A stretch of 64,000 bases of DNA from Vibrio quintilis (GCF_024529975.1 NZ_AP024897.1:992001-1056000), one strand, 5' to 3'. Positions 8,720 through 18,561 are shown, counted from the stretch's first letter. A program made the numbers and translations. The notes: generated by a model from the sequence alone, not told the origin.

Positions 8720-10234
8720 TTACAGGTTATCAATCACGCTGAACGCCCGGTACTCATCAAACGCATATTGATCCGTCATCCCGCTGATATAATCCTGAAT
8801 CAGCCGGACCCGGTAATAATATTCCCAGATGTCCGCTGAAAATTCATATCCGCCCGGATAATTCCCGGCTTCAATGTCATTCATTGCGTTGTCGTAAGCG
8901 CGTAAGTGCTTTCCCGGTAGTTTACTGAACAGCCGGGAAGGCAATAACTGGGTTCTGTCGCCGTTTTTAACTTTCAAAAAATCATCCCGCTCCAGTGCCA
9001 GCAGCGGTTTAAAGTAATCCAGCAGCCCGGTGATGATTTTGTATCCCTGCAGTTCCCTTGCTTCCACATCCCGGTCGCAAAAGGCATGTTTTTTGGCGAC
9101 ATTCTTGAGGGTTTCCACCAGTGCGTGTTCGGTGCTGAAGTTTTCAATCAGAGGCCGGTTAAACCGCCCGGTGTAAATGGTGTCGATGTTTTGGATAAAC
9201 TGCGTTGCTGCATGGCGGGGAAGCAGTTGACTGATTTCGACCCTTAAAGTGATAAAAAAGTGGCTGACGGCGCAGTTTTTGGCGCAGGTTGCACGGCTTT
9301 GCGCTTCATTGACAATCTGTGCCATTTTTTCCGGGTCTGCATCCGCATAGCGGGGATCGGTCAGCAGATTCAGATACTCCTGACACAAGGCTTCACTGGT
9401 CTGTTTACGATCGAGAATGCCTTTTTCTACCGCATCTTCAATATCGGCAATGCCGTAAGAGATATCATCCGCCGCTTCCATAATGTAAGTGAACGGTGCC
9501 CGGGTGCCTTTTTCCAGCGCTAAGGTCTGGTACAGGTTACCGATGAATTCATCTTCACTCAGATAAAATCCGACTTTCTTTTTCAGATAAGGCAGGTCCG
9601 TTTCCGGCATCGGCGTTCCCCGGCTTTTCAGCGTTTTGGGGCTGAGCTCATCGCCCCGGCGGGTATATTTTAAGATGGCGGACACCTGGGTATACGTCAG
9701 GTTCAGGCTCAGAATCGAATGCACCAGCCTGACCGCCTGCGCGTTGCCTTCAAATTCTGTTAAATCTTTGTAGAGTGCCGGGGGTAATGTTTCCATCCCG
9801 GCGTAGCTGCAAAACCAGTCATTGATCGCCTGTTCCCCGAAATGGCCGAAAGGCGGGTTGCCGACGTCATGCATCAGGCAGCCCATTTCCACCACCGACT
9901 CAAAATGTCGCTCCAGTTCTGCCAGCCCGTATTGTTCTGTTTCCGGCCCCAGTTGATGATAAATCCGCTGCACGATATGGCGCCCGACCTGCTGCACTTC
10001 CAGCGAGTGCGTCAGGCGGCTTCTGACCGATGAGTTGCGCTCCAGCGGAAACACCTGGGTTTTCTGCTGCAAACGGCGGATTGCTGCTGAGTTGATGATC
10101 CGGCCCCGATCGCTTTCAAACTGCGACAGGCGCGGAATTTGCCCGGTCCGGTACGGTTCAATCCGGGTGGTATTTTCATTACCGGACGTGTAAGGCCGGT
10201 TATATCTGAACCTGGCTCTGAAATCGATCTGCAT
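8720..10234 (-). CDS. dgt: Deoxyguanosinetriphosphate triphosphohydrolase
   Basis: 504 residues from ATG 10234. This start gives MQIDFRARF, which lines up with the known N-terminus of E. coli Dgt; a GTG at 10282 would add 16 residues without family support. The enzyme removes tripolyphosphate from dGTP and affects nucleotide pools. The HD-domain metal site is visible: LTHSLEVQQVGR, then GCLMHDVGNPPFGHFGEQA, and later MEAADDISYGIADIEDA. SDRGRIINSAAIRRLQQKTQ is the conserved entry block. Length equals the family norm. Confidence 0.95.
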   Translation of the reverse strand: MQIDFRARFRYNRPYTSGNENTTRIEPYRTGQIPRLSQFESDRGRIINSAAIRRLQQKTQVFPLERNSSVRSRLTHSLEVQQVGRHIVQRIYHQLGPETEQYGLAELERHFESVVEMGCLMHDVGNPPFGHFGEQAINDWFCSYAGMETLPPALYKDLTEFEGNAQAVRLVHSILSLNLTYTQVSAILKYTRRGDELSPKTLKSRGTPMPETDLPYLKKKVGFYLSEDEFIGNLYQTLALEKGTRAPFTYIMEAADDISYGIADIEDAVEKGILDRKQTSEALCQEYLNLLTDPRYADADPEKMAQIVNEAQSRATCAKNCAVSHFFITLRVEISQLLPRHAATQFIQNIDTIYTGRFNRPLIENFSTEHALVETLKNVAKKHAFCDRDVEARELQGYKIITGLLDYFKPLLALERDDFLKVKNGDRTQLLPSRLFSKLPGKHLRAYDNAMNDIEAGNYPGGYEFSADIWEYYYRVRLIQDYISGMTDQYAFDEYRAFSVIDNL

Positions 10235-10595
10235 CGTCTGTTCTGAAGGCCTCGTCTGTTTTGGTATTGTCGGGTCTTTCACTATTTAAAACACATCTCT
10301 GGCTGAACTCAAGCCGGTGTCACGGGTTCTTCGTGCCGGTTCATAAAATCACCATCAAGACGGTGCGTCAGCGCCAGAATGATCCGGCAGCACTGCAGGC
10401 TGAATCAGGCGAGGTGTGATTAAAATGCAACCATTACAATGTATTAACAATTGTGGGTCGTTATGATGAAAATTGCAAAATCAACAACAAAAATGAGAGG
10501 CCAGTTCAGGAAAAACGCAAATCTAATCCGGGCGACACGAATAACTGCTGAACTCAGTAACATAATTTGCATATAATGTGCGGGGCTGTTGACCT

Positions 10596-10642
10596 TATAC
10601 CCAAACAACCTGAACACTGTTTTTTCAGGTTGCTTCGGTATA
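10596..10642. repeat. Internally deleted copy of the TATACCC repeat in a 670-base gap
   Basis: TATACCCAAACAACCTGAA, ten bases, then TTCAGGTTGCTTCGGTATA. Only the termini remain, forming a near-perfect hairpin followed by nothing coding. The gap between dgt and vgrG (10235-10908) shows no other supported feature. A 95-codon reverse frame across it includes the repeat and is not credible. Confidence 0.65.
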
Positions 10643-10908
10643 CATATCAGGTGTTTTCGATATGTCGCATACACATTGATGTGTTTCGGGTGAATGGCCT
10701 TTTTACTCCGCTCAGGGCCGGTTGATGACATGTTGATTAATCCCCTGCAACATCAAAGGCCGGTTCATTGTCCGGCGGAGTTTGTAGCCACCGTTTCCGA
10801 TAAAAAATTCAATGCTGCCGGTTGAAAAGTGCAGCAGTTCGTATGAAAAAAACGACCGGAAATGGATTGGTTGATGATTCAGTTTGAAGACAACGGCAGT
10901 TTATTCTT

Positions 10909-12960
10909 ATGAACAGTTTAAATTTTCGAATCACCGTCGATGGGGTCGACGATGAGACGCTGGTAGTGCGGGACTATCAGGGCGTCGAATCGGTTTCTGA
11001 CTCTGTCGATTCTCAGGGTAACCCGGTTTACGGTTACCGTTATCAGATTGCACTGGCAAGCCGCAGCAGCGGCCATACCGCGAAAAAGTTTGTTGACAGC
11101 AAAGCGCTGCTGGAAGTGATTCGCCTCGGTGAAGTCGTGCAGAAAGTTCACGGCATCATCCGCAGTTTCGGCAAAGGCGACACCGGCCATCAGCATACGT
11201 TTTACGATGTGGTGCTGGTGCCTTCGCTGGAGCGTCTTTCCCTGCGCCAGAACAGCCGCATCTTTCAGCAGCAGAATGTACCGGATATTCTTTCCATTCT
11301 GCTTCAGGAAATGAGCATCAGTGATTACGCTTTCTCAGTCAAACGCGCCTGTGCGCCGCGCGAGTTCTGCGTCCAGTACCGGGAAACGGATCTCGAATTC
11401 TTCCACCGCCTGATGGCGGAAGAAGGGCTGACTTACACTTTTGAGCATGAAGAGGGCAAACACACAATTGTGATTGCCGATAACCCGAAAGGGTTCCGCC
11501 CGATCGGTGCTGTGCCTTATAACGTGATTTCCGGTGGCGTCAGCGACACACCTTACATCGCATCCCTGACTGAAACCCGTCAGTCAGAAGTGAATAAGGT
11601 GCAGATGCAGGACTACAGCTTCAAAAAACCGGCTTACAGCTTTATGCAGACCGAAGAGAAAACCGGCCTGCAATATCAGCTGGAAAGCTATGAGCATTAT
11701 GACTATCCGGGCCGGTATAAAGATGACGGCAACGGGGTTGCATTCAGCAAAATCCGGCTCGATTATCTGCGCCGCAATGAACTGACGGTGACCGGCCACA
11801 GTGATGAAGCCAAAATTCAGGGCGGCGTCCGGCTGGATGTGACCGATCATACTGATGGTGCGATGAATGTGACCTGGCTGGCGGTGCAGGTCAGCCATAC
11901 CGGCACGCAGCCGCAGGCGCTGGAAGAAGGCGGCAGTGGCGGTGAAACCAGCTACCACAACGAATTTAAACTGATTCCCGGTGAGAAAGTCTGGCACACT
12001 GCGCCGCGCCTCAAGCCGGTGATCGACGGGCCGAATGTCGCGATTGTTGTCGGACCGCCGGGAGAAGAGATCTACTGTGATGAACACGGTCGGGTTAAGC
12101 TGCATTTCCCGTGGGATCGTTACAGCAATGCCGATGATAAAAGCTCCTGCTGGGTGCGGGTGTCTCATGAATGGGCGGGTGCTCAGTACGGCATGGTGAC
12201 ACTGCCGCGTATCGGTCACGAAGTGATCGTTTCCTTCCTCAACGGAGATCCGGATCAGCCGGTTGTCACCGGCAGAACCTATAACGCCAACAATCAGCCG
12301 CCTTATCCGCTGCCGGGAGCGATGACCAAAACCGTGCTGCGTACTGAAACCCATCAGGGCAGCGGGTTTAACGAACTGAGTTTTGAAGATCAGTCCGGCA
12401 GTGAAAAAATCTATCTGCATGGGCAGAAAGATTATGTGGCTGTGATAGAAAATGATGTCACCGGCATGGTCGGCCACGATCAGCATTTGACGGTGGAAAA
12501 CAACCGCTTCAGCCATATCAAAGTCAACGATCATCTGACCATTGACGGCGAGCAGCGTACCAAAGTCACCAAAATGATCAGCAGCGAGCTGGCGGCAGAC
12601 CTGCAACAGAAAGTCGGCTCACTGACGGCCGTTGAATCCGGCAAGGTGTTAAGCCTCAAAGCCGGAACCAAAATCGTGGTCGAAGCGGGGTCGCAAATCA
12701 CTCTCAAAGCCGGGGGCAGCTTCCTGACGGTCGCCAGTGGCGGCGTGGATATGTCCGGCCCGGCAATCAACCTGAATAAAGGCGGCAGCGCCGGAAGTGT
12801 AACCGCATACGGCGGACAGGCCGCAGAGCTGCCGGGTGTGCCGGAAGTGCCAGATCCACCGGCACCGATTCTGACGCCTGCTCAGGTCGCAACGATGAAA
12901 TCAGCCGCTCCATTCTGTGAAGAGTGTGAGAAATGTAAAGGTGGTGTATGTTCAGTTTAA
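10909..12960 (+). CDS. vgrG: Type VI secretion spike protein VgrG (TssI)
   Basis: 683 residues. The N-terminal gp27-like base has the typical RDYQGVESVSDSVDS, REFCVQYRETDLEFFHRLMAEEG and RLDYLRRNE segments. The gp5-like OB domain follows with EIYCDEHGRVKLHFPWDRY, WVRVSHEWAGAQYGMVTLPR and IGHEVIVSFLNGDPDQP, then the beta-helix needle (residues about 470-610). The tail (about 620-683) ends in a proline-rich piece and a Cys-rich CEECEKCKGGVC, with the PAQVATMKSAAPFCEECEKC block that in related VgrGs is where DUF4123 adaptors bind. There is no C-terminal enzymatic extension. The DUF4123 gene overlaps its last 13 bases. No other T6SS structural gene is in the window, so this is an auxiliary effector cluster. 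Confidence 0.97.
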   Translation: MNSLNFRITVDGVDDETLVVRDYQGVESVSDSVDSQGNPVYGYRYQIALASRSSGHTAKKFVDSKALLEVIRLGEVVQKVHGIIRSFGKGDTGHQHTFYDVVLVPSLERLSLRQNSRIFQQQNVPDILSILLQEMSISDYAFSVKRACAPREFCVQYRETDLEFFHRLMAEEGLTYTFEHEEGKHTIVIADNPKGFRPIGAVPYNVISGGVSDTPYIASLTETRQSEVNKVQMQDYSFKKPAYSFMQTEEKTGLQYQLESYEHYDYPGRYKDDGNGVAFSKIRLDYLRRNELTVTGHSDEAKIQGGVRLDVTDHTDGAMNVTWLAVQVSHTGTQPQALEEGGSGGETSYHNEFKLIPGEKVWHTAPRLKPVIDGPNVAIVVGPPGEEIYCDEHGRVKLHFPWDRYSNADDKSSCWVRVSHEWAGAQYGMVTLPRIGHEVIVSFLNGDPDQPVVTGRTYNANNQPPYPLPGAMTKTVLRTETHQGSGFNELSFEDQSGSEKIYLHGQKDYVAVIENDVTGMVGHDQHLTVENNRFSHIKVNDHLTIDGEQRTKVTKMISSELAADLQQKVGSLTAVESGKVLSLKAGTKIVVEAGSQITLKAGGSFLTVASGGVDMSGPAINLNKGGSAGSVTAYGGQAAELPGVPEVPDPPAPILTPAQVATMKSAAPFCEECEKCKGGVCSV

Positions 12961-13676
12961 AAACGCAGGTGACGGAAGATTTAAACTGGTTTGTGGTGCT
13001 CAGCGGCACCAGCAGTGCCCGGCCGCTGGAGACGTTTTATCAGCATGGCGGGGAAGAAGCGCGCGGTATCTGGCTTGGCACCGATTACGAAAGCTGGGAA
13101 GAAGTGATGCCTTACATCGCGCAGGTTCAGCCGGATCACCCTTTTATCGACTGGATTGACGGGGAAACCAGCGAAGCGCCGGACTGGGGCATTCTGATTG
13201 GCTCAGAAGCGCCGTTTGCTCAGGTGCTGGCGCACATGCGCAGCCTGACTCAAATCTGGCTGCCCGCCGGTGATCACGCCTTTTTCCGCTTTTATGATCC
13301 GCGCTTCAGCCTCAAAGTGGCTTCGCTGTGTGATGAGGCGCAGCGCAGTATGCTGATGGGCCCGGCCAGCTGCTGGATGAGTCATGCCGACCGCGTTGAT
13401 AACGCTGAACCTTTACTCAACAGCAAAGAAAAGCCGTTTCCGTGGTGGGAAGTGCCTGCCCCGGTGATGGACATTCTGACCGGAGAAGATAAATCAACCC
13501 TGGTGATCAATGCCCTGAAATGGGTGAAAGAAACCTGTGCTGATCTGTACTTCTATTTCCCCGAACCGATTCTTTTTGCCAAAGTGACCCGGCTGGTGGA
13601 GCGGTTTGATCCGCAGGGCCCGGTGACGCTGAATCGTTATCTGCATGATGCCCTGTCTCAGGAGGTCTACCGGTGA
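12948..13676 (+). CDS. DUF4123 adaptor/chaperone for a VgrG-linked effector
   Basis: 242 residues, starting inside the vgrG 3' end. Family features are LNWFVVLSGTSSARPLETFY, a WLGTDYESWEEVMPYIAQV stretch and HAFFRFYDPRFS. DUF4123 proteins (TEC/Tap-1 type) dock an effector onto the VgrG tail and are not themselves secreted. Position between vgrG and the effector genes fits that role exactly. Its stop overlaps the start of the next gene as GTGA, so translation is likely coupled. Confidence 0.92.
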   Translation: MFSLKTQVTEDLNWFVVLSGTSSARPLETFYQHGGEEARGIWLGTDYESWEEVMPYIAQVQPDHPFIDWIDGETSEAPDWGILIGSEAPFAQVLAHMRSLTQIWLPAGDHAFFRFYDPRFSLKVASLCDEAQRSMLMGPASCWMSHADRVDNAEPLLNSKEKPFPWWEVPAPVMDILTGEDKSTLVINALKWVKETCADLYFYFPEPILFAKVTRLVERFDPQGPVTLNRYLHDALSQEVYR

Positions 13677-14659
13677 GTGACGTAACAACAATACTGGATG
13701 AAAAATTCGATGCCATCAAAACCGATTTTATGGGGTCGATTACCGAATATAAAAAACAATCTGAAAACTGGCTGTATGGCTGGTTGCTGGAAATGGATCA
13801 GAAAGTCATGGTCAACGGCCATGAGCAGTCTGCGGATGTCGATGACTCGAGCATCCGGGCGGATTTAGTCAACTGTCCGCTGGATGGCAAAATCACACTG
13901 GTGCACTGCTTTGAATCGGAAGCTTATGTACCCATCGGCGGCACGCCGTTTAAGATTCAGCCGGTGAAGCTGATTAAACATGGTCAGTCAAAGCGTTATG
14001 TCAATGACGGTGACCCGTATGAAGGCACCATTGGTGAAGACGGGACCAAGGTTGTCCAGCTGGATAAGAACAAATACAAAGGCAAACTGCTGCGGGTGTA
14101 TTTCTACCCGGATGTGACCGAAAGCGATATCAAAACCCTGCTGGCATCTTATGACGGTACCCAGCAAAAGCTGATGGACTGGCTGTCCGCCGAATGGGAA
14201 GAGCAGAAAGGCGAGTGGGATGATTTTCTGCGTAATCCGATCGATGTCGGTCATGAAGTTGAGAAGTTTATTGAGAATATGGGCATCGCCCTGCTCAGTG
14301 CCTGGGATGAAATCTCCGATCTGTTCAAGCTGCTGGCGAATCCGACGCAACTGGTCGAAACCCTGAAACGGTATGTCAATTCAGAACAACTGGCCAGTGT
14401 GCTGGAAGAGACCAAGAAAAAAGCGGCGGAGATGCTGAACCTGCTCAAAGATGAAGCGCGCTGTTTTCTGCTGGTGAAGGCGGCTTACTGCTGGCTGAGG
14501 ATGCTCAGTCCGGTGCAGATCATGAATATTGTGTCGGTCTGTCTGGCTTCATTGCTGGTTGAAGTGTTGATGATGATGATTATCCCCGGCGGTAAAGCGG
14601 TCATGAAAGCCATCGAACAGTTACGTGATGCAGGAAGTTTAGCAGGAGCCATCTCATGA
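13673..14659 (+). CDS. Rhs-associated accessory protein with C-terminal membrane-type helices
   Basis: 328 residues, GTG start overlapping the DUF4123 stop. I do not recognise a named family. The N-terminal ~120 residues look beta-rich (HCFESEAYVPIGGTPFKIQP). The middle is helical with DWLSAEWEEQKGEWDDFL. The C-terminal ~70 residues contain two hydrophobic stretches around VKAAYCWLRMLSPVQIMNIV and VCLASLLVEVLMMMIIPGG. It sits between the adaptor and rhs and its frame overlaps the rhs start (ATGA), so it is a fixed part of the module. It may help cargo loading or membrane passage, since the Rhs protein has no PAAR or pre-PAAR region of its own. Decayed copies of its 3' part occur at 21452 and 43421, each beside Rhs debris. 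Confidence 0.75.
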   Translation: MSDVTTILDEKFDAIKTDFMGSITEYKKQSENWLYGWLLEMDQKVMVNGHEQSADVDDSSIRADLVNCPLDGKITLVHCFESEAYVPIGGTPFKIQPVKLIKHGQSKRYVNDGDPYEGTIGEDGTKVVQLDKNKYKGKLLRVYFYPDVTESDIKTLLASYDGTQQKLMDWLSAEWEEQKGEWDDFLRNPIDVGHEVEKFIENMGIALLSAWDEISDLFKLLANPTQLVETLKRYVNSEQLASVLEETKKKAAEMLNLLKDEARCFLLVKAAYCWLRMLSPVQIMNIVSVCLASLLVEVLMMMIIPGGKAVMKAIEQLRDAGSLAGAIS

Positions 14660-17600
14660 AGAAGCCAAAGAAATGGAAACATGGCAAGCATGTTGATGTG
14701 CTGGCCAAACTGGAAAAAATTGTTGATCTGGTCAAAGCCGATGCAGAATCGGGTTTACCTGATCTGAAAAAACTGACCCAGCATGGTGAAGGTCGTTTCA
14801 GCCGGGATCTGATTAAAGATCAGAAGTTTAATAAGGCGAAGCACGAAAAAGCGACCATGATGGAGCGTAAGGTTACCAGTAACACCAAAGCCAAAATGGA
14901 AAAAGAAGATATTCCTGAGGTGCAGGATGCGAAGAAAACCGCCAACGGTGACAGTCATCCGGATTCAAACAAGTGTACCAAAGATGGTTGTCCGGTCTCG
15001 ATGGTGACCGGCGAAGAGCTGCTGGATGTCACCGATGTGGTGCTGCCGGGCGCGCTGCCGTTTGCTTTTAAGCGGACGTACCGCACCAGTGGCTGCGAAC
15101 TGAATGCCGGACTGGGTTTTGGCTGGGGCCACACGCTGGCGCACCGGCTGGCATTCAAAGACGGTCAGGCTTTCTGGCATAACGATGAAAACCTCAGCAC
15201 GGCTTTTCCTGAGCCGACGGAGCAATGCCCGCAAATTATCAATACGCTGGGCGAAGCCTGCATTTATCTTGGCGCGAAGCCAGACCAGTATATTCTGGCC
15301 GCGCCGGAGCAGCCGTTTTATCACTTCGAGCGCCGGGGTGATGTGGCGCGTCTGGTACGTCTGACGGATAAGTACGATAACACCCTGCATATTCAGTATG
15401 ACAACGATGAGCGGGTGCAGGCGGTGCTGAATCCGCACGGGGTTGCGCTGTGGGTCAACTATAACGACGCGTCGTTCATCAGCAGCCTGGAGCTGCGCAC
15501 CTTCAGTGATAACGAAAATGGCCGCGAGTGGTCGACCCAGCGGGTGCTGCATCACTATCAGTACAACGAACACGGTCAGTTAGTGGCCGAGCGTAATGAA
15601 GCCGGGGAAGGTGAGAATTACAGTTACGACAGCCTCAATGTTATCACTGAACGGGTGATGGCTGGCGGCATGGCATTTGGCTGGGCGTGGGAAGGGGAAG
15701 GCAAGGCCGTCCGCTGTGTCAAACACTGGAGTAACACCGGTTATAGCGCACAGTATGAGTGGGATGAGGAAGCGCACACCGTCACGGTGACGTATGAAGA
15801 CGGCAGTCAGTCGGTGTATCAGCACGATGAGAATGCCAAACTCATCAGCACCACCGACCCGGATGGTGCGGTCACGGCCAACACTTACAATGAAGACGGT
15901 AAGCTGACGGCAACCACCGATGCGCTGGGCCATGAAACTCAGTATATCTATGATGAAAACGGTGACCTGGAGTGGGTGATTGCCCCGGATGGCAGCGCGA
16001 CCGAAATGGATTATATGGCCGGTCGGCTGTTTAAAGTGACCCGGGGTGAGGCGAGCTGGCGCTATTTCTATAACGACAACGGCGATATCTGCGAGAAGCG
16101 CGACCCGTTGCGTCGCAGTACTTACTATCACTACAACGCGCAGGGCAACTTAAACCGGATTGTCTACCCGGACGGCAGTGAGCATCAGCTGGCCTGGAAC
16201 CGGCTGGGGATGCTGATTGAAGAGCAATATCCGGACGGCACCACCAGTCAGTACCGCCATGATATCAGCGGCCGGGTGATTTATCAGAAATCGTCTGTGG
16301 GCGGCGTAAGCCAGTATCAGTGGGATGAAGCGGACCGGCTGGTCAAACTGACTCAGCCGAACGGCAAGTCGAAAACCTTCTGTTACAACGCGTACGGCAA
16401 AGTCACGGAAGTGATGGATGAGACCGGGCGTAAAACGGCGTATGAGTACGAATCCAACAGCCATCTGCTGAGCCGGGTAAGCAACCCGGACGGCACCAGC
16501 CTGAGCTATCAGTACGACAACCCGAAACGCTTTGTCAGCCAGATTACCAACGAGCGCGGTGAAGCCTACCATATTGACTACTTCACCAATGGTCTGGTGA
16601 AAACCGAAACCACCTTCGACGGGCGGCAGATGCATTACGGGTATGACTTACTCGGCCAGCTGCTGAAGAAAACCGAAGTGGGCCTTGAAGGCACTGAACT
16701 GGTCACCGAATTGACCCGGGATGAGATGGGTCGTCTGACAGAGAAAGTGCTGCCGGACGGCACCAAAGTCGCGTATGCGTACGATGACAACGGTAATCTC
16801 ATCAGTGTCGATGATGGTGAAACGCCGCTGGGCTGGAAGTATGACCTGCTCAACCGGGTGACTGAAGAGCACCAGAGCTGGGCGTCGAATTACTTTGAGT
16901 ATGACGCGGTGGGTCAGGTGGTGAAATGGCAACTGCCGGATGCCAAAGTGCTGCACTATCAGCGCGGGCAGGGCGGTTTGCTCAGTCAAATCAGCCTGGA
17001 TGGCCATGTGCTGACGCAGCATCTGTATCAGAACGGGATGGAGAGCCGCCGGACACAGGGCGCGGTGACCAGCAGTTTTGAGTATGACGGTCAGGGCCGG
17101 TTAACCCATCAGAGCCAGTCCATTTCAGGCAGACAAACCCGCACGCGGGATTATGGTTACGATGCGCTGGGGAATCTGTCGCAAATCGCCGACAGCCGCT
17201 TCGGGGACAGCTATTTCGATTACGACCCGCTGTCACGCCTGAAAGCGGTGCGCGGCAATATCGAAGAGCATTTTGTTCATGATGCAACCGGCAATGTGTT
17301 GTCGCAGCATCTGGGAAGACGTCAGGAAGAGCTGAACCTTGCCGAAGCAGGCGGCAACAGGCTGACGTTCCACGGTGACAGCCATTATGAATACGATGAG
17401 TTCGGGCGTCTTATCACTGAGAAACGCGGGAAGAACCAGTCACTCATCACCACTTATGAATATGACTGTCAGCACCGGCTAATCAAAGCCAGCCTGCCGG
17501 ATGGCACCACGGCCAGCTACAGCTATGATGCATTCGGGCGGCGGACGAAGAAAGTTGTCACCGACAAAGCCGGTACCACCACAACCACCGAATTTATGTG

Positions 17601-18555
17601 GCAGGGTGATAACCTGACTGGTGAAGTCAGCGGCAGTGATTACAAAACTTACGTGTATGAGCCCGGCACCTTCCGCCCGCTGGCACAGGTTAACGGTGAA
17701 GGCAAAAACAACGCAGAGGTGTATTACTACCATCTGGACCAAATCGGCACACCAATCGAGATGACCGATGTGCAGGGCCAGAGCGTGTGGTCGGTGCAAT
17801 ACCGCGCTTACGGTAATGTGCTCACTCAACACACTGAAGAAATACAGAGTGCACTACGCTTTCAGGGGCAGTATTATGACAGCGAAACAGGACTACATTA
17901 CAACCGCCACCGTTACTACAGCCCCGGCACGGGAAGGTTCACGACGATAGACCCGATTGGTCTTGCGGGTGGTTTGAACAACTACCAGTATGTGCCGAAC
18001 CCGACAGGGTGGGTGGATCCGCTGGGGTTACATGTTATTAAAGGGAATCAATGTGCAGATAGTGCAGCCCGAAGAGCGAAGATTATTGATGCGATTGAAG
18101 AAGAAATGCAACCTGTGATTGATTATATTCATAAACTTGATCCTGATGCTCAGGTTGGTTTCCGGGGAAGTGTTGCTTCTGGTATGAAAGGCCCTCATAA
18201 GCTTGGTGCTGATGGAGGTAGGGTACCTTTTGATGGTGAATATGCATATAAAAACGGAGTTGCCGTACCTCATAACGGGCCACAGGGATATGATGTAGAC
18301 TTGTTTGTTGTTAGTGATAAGCTTTATTCTGAATTCCCGAAAAAACCTTTTTTCAAAGACTTATCTGCTATTAACGATGATATTGATGATATTCTTGAAT
18401 CAGTAAGGCAGTCTTTGAACAAAAAACCAGCTTTGAAAGGGCTGAAGCAAGAAAAAATGGATATACGTGTTTGGAGAGAAAAGGATATTATTAAAAAGTT
18501 AGATAAAGGTGATACTCACGTTTATTTAGAGTCAAAAATAAAACCCAAGTTATAA
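14656..18555 (+). CDS. Full-length Rhs effector with nucleotidyltransferase-like C-terminal tip
   Basis: 1299 residues. The charged N-terminal ~110 residues contain no PAAR. A DUF6531-type entry follows (DGCPVSMVTGEELLDVTDVV), then about 900 residues of YD repeats (many YxYDxxGxL units). The Rhs core ends in the hyperconserved YDSETGLHYNRHRYYSPGTG, DPIGLAGGLNNYQYVPNPTG and WVDPLGL. The variable tip is residues 1126-1299 (from base 18031) and has much lower GC than the core. In the tip GFRGSVASG (Ser 1172) and YDVDLFVVSD (Asp 1213, Asp 1215) resemble the GS and DxD signature of polymerase-beta-fold nucleotidyltransferases; that is inference. The Rhs shell encloses and releases the toxin after autoproteolysis in known relatives. 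The next gene should be its immunity partner. Confidence 0.95.
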   Translation: MKKPKKWKHGKHVDVLAKLEKIVDLVKADAESGLPDLKKLTQHGEGRFSRDLIKDQKFNKAKHEKATMMERKVTSNTKAKMEKEDIPEVQDAKKTANGDSHPDSNKCTKDGCPVSMVTGEELLDVTDVVLPGALPFAFKRTYRTSGCELNAGLGFGWGHTLAHRLAFKDGQAFWHNDENLSTAFPEPTEQCPQIINTLGEACIYLGAKPDQYILAAPEQPFYHFERRGDVARLVRLTDKYDNTLHIQYDNDERVQAVLNPHGVALWVNYNDASFISSLELRTFSDNENGREWSTQRVLHHYQYNEHGQLVAERNEAGEGENYSYDSLNVITERVMAGGMAFGWAWEGEGKAVRCVKHWSNTGYSAQYEWDEEAHTVTVTYEDGSQSVYQHDENAKLISTTDPDGAVTANTYNEDGKLTATTDALGHETQYIYDENGDLEWVIAPDGSATEMDYMAGRLFKVTRGEASWRYFYNDNGDICEKRDPLRRSTYYHYNAQGNLNRIVYPDGSEHQLAWNRLGMLIEEQYPDGTTSQYRHDISGRVIYQKSSVGGVSQYQWDEADRLVKLTQPNGKSKTFCYNAYGKVTEVMDETGRKTAYEYESNSHLLSRVSNPDGTSLSYQYDNPKRFVSQITNERGEAYHIDYFTNGLVKTETTFDGRQMHYGYDLLGQLLKKTEVGLEGTELVTELTRDEMGRLTEKVLPDGTKVAYAYDDNGNLISVDDGETPLGWKYDLLNRVTEEHQSWASNYFEYDAVGQVVKWQLPDAKVLHYQRGQGGLLSQISLDGHVLTQHLYQNGMESRRTQGAVTSSFEYDGQGRLTHQSQSISGRQTRTRDYGYDALGNLSQIADSRFGDSYFDYDPLSRLKAVRGNIEEHFVHDATGNVLSQHLGRRQEELNLAEAGGNRLTFHGDSHYEYDEFGRLITEKRGKNQSLITTYEYDCQHRLIKASLPDGTTASYSYDAFGRRTKKVVTDKAGTTTTTEFMWQGDNLTGEVSGSDYKTYVYEPGTFRPLAQVNGEGKNNAEVYYYHLDQIGTPIEMTDVQGQSVWSVQYRAYGNVLTQHTEEIQSALRFQGQYYDSETGLHYNRHRYYSPGTGRFTTIDPIGLAGGLNNYQYVPNPTGWVDPLGLHVIKGNQCADSAARRAKIIDAIEEEMQPVIDYIHKLDPDAQVGFRGSVASGMKGPHKLGADGGRVPFDGEYAYKNGVAVPHNGPQGYDVDLFVVSDKLYSEFPKKPFFKDLSAINDDIDDILESVRQSLNKKPALKGLKQEKMDIRVWREKDIIKKLDKGDTHVYLESKIKPKL

Positions 18556-18561
18556 TATTCA

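Noticed and set aside
10444..10731. 95-codon reverse open frame upstream of vgrG
   Set aside because: It runs through a short copy of the dispersed repeat, has no start context and no family features.
11584..12606. 340-codon open frame on the reverse strand of vgrG
   Set aside because: It is a mirror of the GC-rich vgrG codon pattern; similar long antisense frames appear under both Rhs cores. No domain pattern is seen.
14965..15573. Long reverse frames under the Rhs core
   Set aside because: They recur in the same place in both Rhs copies because the core is duplicated, and have His/Val/Ile-rich translations typical of antisense reading of YD repeats.
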